Assembly (NCBI GenBank): GCA_964490835.1 | Contig: CAZBEA010000073.1 | Location: 1 to 6,138, forward strand | DNA from: CAZBEA01 sp964490835 | Lineage (GTDB): Bacteria; Patescibacteriota; Microgenomatia; Levybacterales; GWA1-39-11 | Direction: 5' to 3' | DNA length: 6,138 nucleotides | Shown: positions 1-5,103 of the stretch, piece by piece | Layout of the letters: every line of letters starts with the position of its first letter | Position numbering within the stretch: the stretch's first letter is position 1 | The notes under the pieces: generated by a model | Told to the model about the DNA's origin: nothing | Seen by the model: the letters and a program-made list of their open reading frames with translations, nothing else | Databases searched by the model: none | Program-made: the position numbers and the translations under genes

Positions 1-808
1 GACTCAAATCATCTCCTGTCGGAGTTGCAAAATAATAGTCGGGGGATGAGGCAATGCTTTTGAGAAGCTCTGCGCCTCGAAGGGCATCCGCTCCATCAAA
101 AATACCGATGGTAAAGATTGTTACGCCCATTGCTTTTATTTCATCGGCAGGGTTGGGTGTATTATTTCGGGGGTCTTCTTCAACGGGAGGGTTGGGCAGT
201 CCGTCTGAAAGGAATATAAAATTAAAAGACCGGTCCGGGAATTGTGGGATACTACTATCAAGGATTCCTTTGGCAAATTGCAGCGCATGATAGGTGGGTG
301 TTCTTCCGGCTGGTGTCAGAGCATTAACCTTTGAAGGGATGATGTCTTTTACATCACGAAAATATGAAATGGGAACGTCTTCCGTAATTCTTCCCTCAGC
401 AAATGATTGAATCCCAATTACGGAATCATCAGCGAAATTTGTAGTGAATGAAAGTGTGGCATTCTTCAGATTTTCAATTTTACTTCCTTCCATGGAGCCT
501 GTTTTATCAAGCATCATGCTCACAGCCGCAACCGAGGAACATTTTTTAAATTTCAACGTTTTGAGTTGTAGTTGATTACCATTTGTCGAAGAGGAGAGTG
601 AGTCTTCATCGATGACAGCTTCATTTGACAGATCCTGTGTGTCAGGCGATTGGCGGGGAAGTGCACCCCCGGCTAAGAAAACTCCCGCAATGACCACTAT
701 GGCAAGAATTAGAGTGATCGTAGCATCTCCCTTGAATAATTTTACAGAGTGGAGGAAATTATACCGCTGCCGGGGAGTAACCCTTTTTTTGTGAACCTTT
801 TTTCGCAT
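1..808 (-). CDS. Membrane-anchored von Willebrand factor A domain protein, C-terminus cut off by window edge
   Basis: I translated this frame directly. It is open from ATG at 808 to the window edge (269 codons, no stop), so the C-terminus is missing. Residues 1-25 are strongly basic (MRKKVHKKR start). Residues 28-48 form one hydrophobic segment beginning KGDATI. A short polar stretch leads to a VWA domain from about residue 88. All parts of the metal-ion-dependent adhesion site are visible: D101-K-T103-G-S105 followed by M, T170 in GRTPTYHAL, and D202 in FLSDGLPN. The family (VWA, Rossmann-like) binds divalent metal and mediates protein-protein or adhesive contacts. The hydrophobic segment suggests the domain lies outside the membrane, or is released after processing. 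The ATG lies 6 nt from a candidate -10 box and has no Shine-Dalgarno site. The N-terminal module is shared with the gene at 3850-4554. VWA assignment is firm; partner and role are unknown. Confidence 0.9.
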   Translation of the reverse strand, partial: MRKKVHKKRVTPRQRYNFLHSVKLFKGDATITLILAIVVIAGVFLAGGALPRQSPDTQDLSNEAVIDEDSLSSSTNGNQLQLKTLKFKKCSSVAAVSMMLDKTGSMEGSKIENLKNATLSFTTNFADDSVIGIQSFAEGRITEDVPISYFRDVKDIIPSKVNALTPAGRTPTYHALQFAKGILDSSIPQFPDRSFNFIFLSDGLPNPPVEEDPRNNTPNPADEIKAMGVTIFTIGIFDGADALRGAELLKSIASSPDYYFATPTGDDLS

Positions 809-844
809 ACTTCAATCTTAGAAAATGATGGGGCAGGGTGTCAA
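809..844 (-). promoter_or_regulatory. Candidate sigma70-type promoter of the VWA gene, leaderless geometry
   Basis: Read on the minus strand, a perfect -35 TTGACA (844-839) is followed by an 18-bp spacer and a -10-like TAAGAT (820-815, 4 of 6 consensus). Only 6 nt separate the -10 from the ATG at 808, so transcription would start at or next to the start codon and leave no room for a ribosome binding site. The -35 lies just past the stop codon of the upstream gene (850-852), so the VWA gene could be transcribed on its own as well as by read-through. Seen by eye only. Confidence 0.5.
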
Positions 845-849
845 ATATT

Positions 850-1461
850 TTACTGTTTCGTTACGGCAAGAATATTCGTCTGAGGTGATAGTACTTTCCC
901 CTCTGTGTTATCCGATTCTATGGTCACATCCTCGATTGTAAATCCTAATTTTCCTGCGTACGTGGGGTCAATTCTGAAACTTAATTGTGCAATCTCACCC
1001 CTGCCCATTTGTTCGACTGCGTCTTCTTTTAAAGTAAGGGTAATTGTTGCGTTTCCCTCAGCCGCTGCGATTGTAATATTCTCGGTCATAAACGAATTGG
1101 AAAGAGCAGAGGTTGGATCAATTTTCTGAACAAGGTCTATCAAGCTAACAGATTCAGGATCAAACTTAATTGAAAACGTGATTTTTTTAGCAGAATTCGC
1201 ACCTAGATCCAAAACGACCGCGACAGATTGGATTCGTGCGGGGTCAAGAGGTATGCTGTCTGGAGTAAAAAGAAGTGTTGAGTAAAGTAAATTGCTATTA
1301 GAGGATTCTTCCGAAGTCTCTTGTGTTGTTGCTGTTTTATTTGAGACAAGAAGAATAACGATAAGTGACAGAAGGGTAACAGTCAAGACCAGACCTGCAA
1401 TTTTTACGATCAAAGGGAGATTCCTAATCTTATTTAAAAATATGGACAGTTTTACTTTCAT
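850..1461 (-). CDS. Membrane-anchored cohesin-like (beta-sandwich) protein
   Basis: This is a complete 203-aa protein with a basic N-terminus and one strong hydrophobic segment at residues 17-41, followed by a Ser/Thr/Glu-rich spacer (42-58) and a C-terminal domain at about 60-200. The domain follows the cohesin/CBM-like beta-sandwich pattern: FTPDSIPLD near the start, a V-AVVLDLGAN strand pair, then FSIKFDPESVSLIDL (the usual F-x-I-x-F/Y-D-P motif), then a GEIAQLSFRI strand, then a final strand pair with SDNTEGKVL. It has no cysteine, unlike its neighbour. The family includes scaffoldin modules that bind dockerins, but many non-cellulosomal bacteria carry such domains in surface proteins. 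The ATG follows the TAA of the 774-aa gene by 6 bp without a well-placed Shine-Dalgarno site, so the two are very probably co-transcribed. No dockerin is visible in the window. The fold call comes from pattern recognition, and another immunoglobulin-like fold is possible. Confidence 0.75.
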   Translation of the reverse strand: MKVKLSIFLNKIRNLPLIVKIAGLVLTVTLLSLIVILLVSNKTATTQETSEESSNSNLLYSTLLFTPDSIPLDPARIQSVAVVLDLGANSAKKITFSIKFDPESVSLIDLVQKIDPTSALSNSFMTENITIAAAEGNATITLTLKEDAVEQMGRGEIAQLSFRIDPTYAGKLGFTIEDVTIESDNTEGKVLSPQTNILAVTKQ

Positions 1462-1467
1462 ATAATT

Positions 1468-3792
1468 TTATGTGCCACTCCCTTGATGGCAGCAGACCGA
1501 AGGAACAGATCTATGTGAAGTACAGTCACTATCTCCTTGTGGAGCATTCTTGTACGAGTATCCTGCGGGGCAATTGGCACCCGGATTTCCTGACGGTCCT
1601 TTGTCTGCGCAACTGTTTGGTTTGCCGTCAGTGTCTACATTTGGGCAAGCTGGACTTAAGGCGCCGCCGGTTGTTCCTGATACTGTATCTTTATGACAAC
1701 AAAATGGATTTGTGCCGCTCGTGTGCTGATCGCATGCCTGGTGAGATAAAGTATTAGACTTAAGTGTGTATCCTGATGGACAGGACGAGCTATAATAACA
1801 AGTATTAGGTTTGCCGTCTGAATCGATAACCGGACAGTAGACGTCAAGACTTAAAGGCGGTGGAGTAGGAGCAGCTGGACTCTGACAGCTTTGGCTGGTA
1901 CAAGTTCCAGACTGACACGCTGAGGCTTTGGCACAAAATGCTCCATTTGCTACTGATGCCTGTGCGACACAATCGCCTTGTGTGCTCGATCTGTTACATA
2001 TAGGTTTGGTGGATGGGCAATTACCTCCTACTGCACTTGGGGCACCAGCACAAGTTTCGCCAGTGCCGGATGAGGGAGTGGATGCAGTAGTACACCAAGG
2101 AAGTGCATCACAGATTCCTGGAGCATAGCCTGTTGTGCGTGATTCCCATGAGCCATCACTACACTGATAGTCTACAGAGTATGCTTTACTACAGTACGGA
2201 TTGCCTTGAGCTTGAGTTTTACTAGCCTGAGCGGAGTCGTATGCGACATTGCCACACTTTGGTACCGGTGCAACACCGCCCATAAGACCGCCTCTCTTCT
2301 GGCATGGGTTAGTGGATACTGCGCACCAGCTACCGCCCGGGGCACATACACCATTTGAGGCTGAGATAGGTCTTGGGTCGAGCCTCTTTGCGCCAGTAGT
2401 ATTATTGGTACATTCATATACATCATGATAATTTCCCCCACATTGATTGCCACTTTTGTACGGTGCAGTTTCTGAAGATCCTTGTTTTACAATCTCATTT
2501 GCATCGGTAGTATTTTTGCATGAGACTCCATAGTAGATACACGTTTCTGATGGAGTTGTAGGAGATGTACCACTGCCCGGTGTAGTTCCACCTGTGGTTG
2601 TGACTTTACAACAAAATTGTGGTTGGTCGGAAGGACATGCATAGAGGGCCGGGTTAGATGACGAGGGATAGTAAACACCCGATGTGCAATTAGCCGGTGC
2701 AAGACAGCTCCACGTAGCCCCTCCAAGCCCGGCAGTGGTGCAGGTGTCAGTAGTTGAGGGTCCAGGGCCAGCCGCTGTAGCAGCACAGCAATATGATCCC
2801 CCGCTTGGACATGAGATTACAGAACTCGTACCTGGAATTGTCTGACCCGCGGGATAGCCGATTCCTGACGAGCATGTCGAAGCAGAAGAGACACATGAGA
2901 TTGATGCGGAGCTGGCGAGGGACCTCAAGGAATCAGGGATAGAAGAGGCATAAGTCGAAAGCGCACTTGCATCGCAAGCAATTGTTGATGGCAGTTGGAC
3001 AGCAATCCTTTTTTTGCAACATTTCATCACGGTAAAAGATTGGGATTCGCTAAGAGCGCATCCATAATTGGCTGGTCCTAGTGAAGTCTTATCATCTTCA
3101 GTGAGAGGATCACATGTCTCTTTGCACGACCATACGCTTGAGCTAACACCCTTGGTGCATGTGTCCTCGAGTACAGGGTCTTGAGGTGTGGCTGGAGAGT
3201 TTGGTTCTTGCTCACAGACATCATCGATATTACATATATACCCAGTTATACAGTGTGGGTCTTCCCAACACGGTTCTCCAGGTCCTTGTTGATTTTTACC
3301 ACAATATCCTACCATGCCAACGTTTGGTCCACTTGTCTTTGCTCCAGGAATGCAGTATTGATCGGCATAACACGCGCCATCGTAGCAACTCTGACCGACA
3401 TTTTGCCTAATCTGGCACCTTTGGGCGTCTCCTCTTCCGCCCCTATAAATCATGCATGAGTCTAAATTATCCTCACACTGGTTTACGCTTATTTCATTGC
3501 ACCTGTATTGTCCACAGTAGTCTTCAATGCAGTGCCCAGAACTACAGTCCGAATCCTCGCCGCATTTCTGACCATCAGGCACGGGACTTGTGTGACAGTA
3601 TCCCTCGATGCAGTAAGGGGCAGAGCTGTAATTGCAATCTTGCCCATTTCCAACACACGTCGATCCCCTATCGCAGTTGCATGTCTCCGAAGTTTTTTCC
3701 GCGAAGGCGTCAGGAGTGATCATAGCCGTCACGAAAGACAGAGAAAGGAAAGAGATTATGACTACAAAAATAAAAAAAGAGATTGTTTTCAT
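1468..3792 (-). CDS. Large secreted Cys-rich multi-module protein (774 aa)
   Basis: I do not recognise a named family. Residues 1-31 are a signal peptide: MKTIS, a hydrophobic core at 6-22, and possible signal-peptidase sites after FVTA (23) or DAFA (31). The mature part has about 72 cysteines (roughly 9%, an even number), pointing to an exported, disulfide-bonded protein. Residues 38-193 and 577-636 hold short Cys motifs of the type G-x-x-C-x4-DC-x-SG-x-C-x4-C, resembling Dickkopf-N or EGF-like repeats. Residues 212-259, 273-336 and 351-395 are six-Cys modules ending in CC. Residues 418-490 and 497-567 are two copies of another module ending G-V/I-C-x4-WC or similar. Residues 653-699 and 716-768 are a tandem pair carrying DGKPN and ending CCH. 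Low-complexity Ser/Thr/Pro/Gly linkers separate the modules, and there is no membrane anchor or sorting signal after the signal peptide. It has its own candidate promoter and is followed 6 bp later by the cohesin-like gene. A surface or extracellular binding role is inferred only. Confidence 0.88.
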   Translation of the reverse strand: MKTISFFIFVVIISFLSLSFVTAMITPDAFAEKTSETCNCDRGSTCVGNGQDCNYSSAPYCIEGYCHTSPVPDGQKCGEDSDCSSGHCIEDYCGQYRCNEISVNQCEDNLDSCMIYRGGRGDAQRCQIRQNVGQSCYDGACYADQYCIPGAKTSGPNVGMVGYCGKNQQGPGEPCWEDPHCITGYICNIDDVCEQEPNSPATPQDPVLEDTCTKGVSSSVWSCKETCDPLTEDDKTSLGPANYGCALSESQSFTVMKCCKKRIAVQLPSTIACDASALSTYASSIPDSLRSLASSASISCVSSASTCSSGIGYPAGQTIPGTSSVISCPSGGSYCCAATAAGPGPSTTDTCTTAGLGGATWSCLAPANCTSGVYYPSSSNPALYACPSDQPQFCCKVTTTGGTTPGSGTSPTTPSETCIYYGVSCKNTTDANEIVKQGSSETAPYKSGNQCGGNYHDVYECTNNTTGAKRLDPRPISASNGVCAPGGSWCAVSTNPCQKRGGLMGGVAPVPKCGNVAYDSAQASKTQAQGNPYCSKAYSVDYQCSDGSWESRTTGYAPGICDALPWCTTASTPSSGTGETCAGAPSAVGGNCPSTKPICNRSSTQGDCVAQASVANGAFCAKASACQSGTCTSQSCQSPAAPTPPPLSLDVYCPVIDSDGKPNTCYYSSSCPSGYTLKSNTLSHQACDQHTSGTNPFCCHKDTVSGTTGGALSPACPNVDTDGKPNSCADKGPSGNPGANCPAGYSYKNAPQGDSDCTSHRSVPSVCCHQGSGT
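1489..1836 (-). repeat. Tandem pair of C-terminal six-Cys DGKPN modules
   Basis: Two copies encode residues 653-699 and 716-768 of the Cys-rich protein. Both follow C-P-x2-D-x-DGKPN-T/S-C, then C-P-x-GY, then a fourth Cys 16 residues on, then CCH. The spacing C-x11-C is identical, and the third-to-fourth Cys spacing is 15 residues in both. The second copy has a longer insert between the second and third Cys (12 versus 5). Sequence divergence between the copies argues for an old duplication. Confidence 0.75.
2092..2541 (-). repeat. Two-copy middle module ending in Trp-Cys
   Basis: These encode residues 418-490 and 497-567 of the Cys-rich protein. Each copy has six cysteines: two near the start, a C about 25 residues later, a Y-x-C about 10 residues on, then G-V-C or G-I-C, and finally W-C followed by a Thr/Ser-containing spacer. 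Similarity outside the Cys, Trp and Gly positions is low, so this is a framework repeat rather than a recent duplication. Confidence 0.55.
2608..3159 (-). repeat. Three six-Cys modules ending in CC (N-terminal half)
   Basis: These encode residues 212-259, 273-336 and 351-395 of the Cys-rich protein. The first and third share D-T-C-T, a W-S-C second cysteine after 10-11 residues, a third cysteine 3-5 residues later, a fourth about 16-17 later, and a terminal CCK. The middle copy keeps the last four Cys positions but has 26 residues before its second Cys. The framework matches that of the C-terminal pair at 1489-1836. Confidence 0.65.
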
Positions 3793-3838
3793 ATGCTATT
3801 TAGATATAACTTTAATACTATTCATTTTTATAAGTCAA
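3793..3838 (-). promoter_or_regulatory. Candidate promoter of the Cys-rich/cohesin-like operon
   Basis: On the minus strand, -35 TTGACT (3838-3833, 5 of 6) and -10 TAAAGT (3814-3809, 4 of 6) are 18 bp apart. The start should fall near 3802, giving a leader of only about 10 nt (ending AGCAT before ATG) with no Shine-Dalgarno match. The whole 57-bp gap between genes (3793-3849) is strongly AT-rich. There is no convincing terminator hairpin for the upstream gene in it. Confidence 0.45.
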
Positions 3839-3849
3839 TGCTTAATATC

Positions 3850-4554
3850 TCAATTGCAGGTTAGAGTTGTCGATTCCTTGATTACAGCTTCAGTCCCTCC
3901 CGACACTTCGCCCACTTTCCCTGCTGTGTAAAATAGTTTTGCTCTTAATTTTTTATCAATCACACCATCATCTTCGGTAAGAAAAAGATTATAGGTGCGA
4001 GAAGGTGTTCCAAAAAGTACTTTTCCTAATTCGGTGTAAAATCCAGTGATAGCTCCCTCTTTCTCAAGAAGAAGATATCCCTGAGTTGTTCCTGTTGCTA
4101 CAATTTTTCCTTGAATTGTTTTTTTACCCTTAATAAGCTCACAGGCATCGAGGGTGAAAGTAATAGAAGCGGTTGCAGAAGATCCTGATGTGCCAGATAT
4201 TGGAGTTGGAGTAGGGGTGGGTGTTGGAGTCGGTGAAGGTGTTGGGGTGACTGATGGCGTTGGGGTGGCGGTGATGAGGACGAGTTGTTTCATCTGAATA
4301 GATCTTTTGGTGTCGCTACCTGTCGTGTTAGATGCGATGAATGAATTTCCGGACTCATCTTCTGATTTTATTCCTTGTACAACTGCAGTGGTATCCTTTT
4401 TCAATGTCTCATCTTCCATATGGGGTAGTATCCCACCGGTCAGGAATACTCCACTTATAAGAATAATGGCGAGAATTACACTTATTGTCGCATCGCCACG
4501 GGAAGATCGTATGAATAAACCTTTTTTTGCCAATGGATTTTGATATCGTATCAT
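3850..4554 (-). CDS. Membrane-anchored protein with Thr-Pro linker and small C-terminal beta-rich domain
   Basis: This is a 234-aa protein whose family I do not recognise. Residues 1-18 are basic. Residues 19-44 are a hydrophobic module starting RGDATI and ending GVFLTGGILP, nearly the same as in the VWA protein at the left end. A polar stretch (45-90) leads to KQLVLITA and then a TP/SP linker (97-118), typical of surface proteins that must project through an envelope or carry O-linked sugars. The C-terminal domain (about 126-234) alternates hydrophobic and polar residues in the manner of a beta-sandwich. It has just two cysteines, C138 and C233, placed to join its first and last strands. Its ATG overlaps the TGA of the upstream 75-aa gene (ATGA, 4551-4554) and has no Shine-Dalgarno site, so translational coupling is likely. 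The start is supported by the N-terminal match to the VWA paralogue, including an upstream RY. Confidence 0.85.
   Translation of the reverse strand: MIRYQNPLAKKGLFIRSSRGDATISVILAIILISGVFLTGGILPHMEDETLKKDTTAVVQGIKSEDESGNSFIASNTTGSDTKRSIQMKQLVLITATPTPSVTPTPSPTPTPTPTPTPISGTSGSSATASITFTLDACELIKGKKTIQGKIVATGTTQGYLLLEKEGAITGFYTELGKVLFGTPSRTYNLFLTEDDGVIDKKLRAKLFYTAGKVGEVSGGTEAVIKESTTLTCN
4201..4266 (-). repeat. Thr-Pro repeat linker tract
   Basis: It encodes 22 residues made almost only of TP, with one SV and one SP interruption (residues 97-118 of the 234-aa protein). Synonymous codons are mixed, so at DNA level it is a degenerate 6-bp periodicity rather than a perfect microsatellite. Any gain or loss of a unit would stay in frame. 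Confidence 0.8.
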
Positions 4555-4778
4555 GGTGTGGGTGTAGGGGTAGGAGTGGCTGTTGCTCCTCCTGGAAGTC
4601 CGACTGCGCCAGGTGTCGGTGTCGCTACTGACGCGCCGGCTGGGCTGGTCGGGGTCGGATTGTTATACTTAGTCAGATAGCTTGCATCATTCATTCTGCT
4701 ACCGCCGGCCATTAAAAATCCTCCGATCACAGCTACAAGAACAAGATAAATATAGCTTGAGCCACGGCCTCCGATCAT
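4551..4778 (-). CDS. Small single-pass membrane protein with Thr/Pro-rich tail
   Basis: This is a 75-aa protein of unrecognised family. It starts MIGGRGSSYIY, has one hydrophobic stretch at about residues 9-26 ending AGGSRMND, then a short polar stretch, and from residue 41 a Pro/Thr/Ala/Gly-rich tail ending in four TP units directly at the stop. The basic Arg-Gly before the hydrophobic segment and the Gly-Gly at its end resemble the modules of the 234-aa and VWA proteins, with one residue less between them. The ATG is the first after an in-frame TAA upstream, and it sits 6 nt from a -10-like box. It heads a two-gene unit through the ATGA overlap with the 234-aa gene. Small size and layout fit a pilin-like or anchor subunit, but that is inference. 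A truncated relic is less likely because the coupling to the next gene is intact. Confidence 0.7.
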   Translation of the reverse strand: MIGGRGSSYIYLVLVAVIGGFLMAGGSRMNDASYLTKYNNPTPTSPAGASVATPTPGAVGLPGGATATPTPTPTP

Positions 4779-4814
4779 AAATCTACTATAGTATATAAGG
4801 ATTTAAAATAGCAA
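4779..4814 (-). promoter_or_regulatory. Candidate promoter of the 75-aa/234-aa gene pair, leaderless geometry
   Basis: On the minus strand, -35 TTGCTA (4814-4809, 4 of 6) is followed after 18 bp by -10 TATAGT (4790-4785, 5 of 6). Six nucleotides then lead to the ATG at 4778, as in front of the VWA gene. The -10 is embedded in the perfect palindrome TACTATAGTA (4784-4793), so an alternative -10 TATACT a few bases upstream is also possible. No ribosome binding site is present. Confidence 0.45.
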
Positions 4815-4825
4815 GAAGAGAGAAG

Positions 4826-4899
4826 CTATTTGATCTTTATCTCTACTGATCCGAGGTCAGCAGGATATGTATTTTCACCAGATATTCCCTCCGACAACT
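4826..4899 (-). CDS. Possible 3' end of a minus-strand gene truncated by the assembly gap
   Basis: Reading leftwards from the gap, one minus-strand frame encodes 23 residues beginning LSEGISGEN and ending GSVEIKIK, then TAG (4828-4826). The alternating VEIKIK ending looks like a closing beta-strand of a real protein, and the stop leaves 47 bp before the next gene on the same strand, similar to neighbouring spacings. The opposite strand is also open here, so coding is not proven and no family can be named. Confidence 0.35.
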
Positions 4900-4999
4900 N
4901 NNNNNNNNNNNNNNNNNNNNNNNNNNNNNNNNNNNNNNNNNNNNNNNNNNNNNNNNNNNNNNNNNNNNNNNNNNNNNNNNNNNNNNNNNNNNNNNNNNN
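4900..4999. other. Assembly gap (100 N)
   Basis: A run of exactly 100 undetermined bases, the usual placeholder for a scaffold gap of unknown length. It coincides with the change from minus-strand to plus-strand genes, so true distance and content between the two sides are unknown. Confidence 0.99.
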
Positions 5000-5005
5000 T
5001 TCTCC

Positions 5006-5011
5006 TATAAT
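5006..5011 (+). promoter_or_regulatory. Candidate -10 box of the rpsB-tsf operon
   Basis: A perfect TATAAT lies 6 bp after the gap. The matching -35 would fall inside the N run and cannot be seen. Transcription would begin near 5018, just before the stem that opens at 5026, giving a leader of about 86 nt before rpsB. Confidence 0.5.
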
Positions 5012-5025
5012 ACTTTCATTACGCA

Positions 5026-5079
5026 CGCTGAAGACTACGTGTCCTAAATCCTACAGTCTCAGCGGAGGGAAAAGGACAC
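5026..5079 (+). promoter_or_regulatory. Predicted pseudoknot in the rpsB leader, candidate S2 autoregulatory element
   Basis: Stem 1 pairs CGCTGA (5026-5031) with TCAGCG (5059-5064) and, after a bulged A at 5032, GACT (5033-5036) with AGTC (5055-5058). Stem 2 pairs loop bases GTGTCCT (5039-5045) with AGGACAC (5073-5079), 7 perfect Watson-Crick pairs crossing stem 1. The connecting segments are 2, 9 and 8 nt, which is sterically reasonable for an H-type pseudoknot. The 8-nt segment contains most of a GGAGGG motif (5064-5069) that resembles a Shine-Dalgarno site but lies 34 nt from the ATG. In Escherichia coli rpsB-tsf is known to be repressed by S2 through the rpsB leader. That this structure does the same is inference. 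Confidence 0.6.
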
Positions 5080-5103
5080 AATTTTAAGTTTAATTTTATA
5101 AAT

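Noticed and set aside
612..794. Plus-strand frame of 60 codons, and the similar one at 4307-4543
   Set aside because: Both are antisense to the conserved N-terminal modules of the VWA and 234-aa genes. They resemble each other only because those modules do, and they have no start signals or domain features.
1489..1836. Dockerin or thrombospondin type 3 calcium repeats because of D-x-DGKPN
   Set aside because: The motif is one Asp-rich loop flanked by cysteines without the paired 12-residue EF-hand-like loops and helices of dockerins. The six-Cys framework explains the repeat better.
3159..3931. Several overlapping plus-strand frames opposite the Cys-rich and 234-aa genes
   Set aside because: Their translations lack domain features and lie opposite well-supported Cys-rich coding sequence, so they are shadow frames.
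4201..4266. Phase-variable microsatellite in the TP linker
   Set aside because: Unit changes would keep the frame and the codons are mixed, so slippage-driven on/off switching is not supported.
4555..4580. G-quadruplex-like G runs on the plus strand
   Set aside because: The G runs are the complement of Pro/Thr codons in the TP tail. The runs are mostly two or three G, and coding for TP explains them.
3850..4778. UGA recoded as glycine, as in some candidate phyla
   Set aside because: TGA ends the 75-aa and 234-aa genes at sensible places, and rpsB is complete with ordinary Gly codons, so there is no sign of recoding.
4830..5087. Plus-strand frame running through the N stretch into the rpsB leader
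   Set aside because: It exists only because N bases do not give stop codons, and its right part overlaps the structured leader.
5097..5102. TATAAA just before the rpsB ATG as a leaderless -10 box
   Set aside because: No usable -35 lies at 16-19 bp upstream, the stretch is uniformly A/T-rich, and the consensus TATAAT at 5006 with a structured leader is a better explanation.
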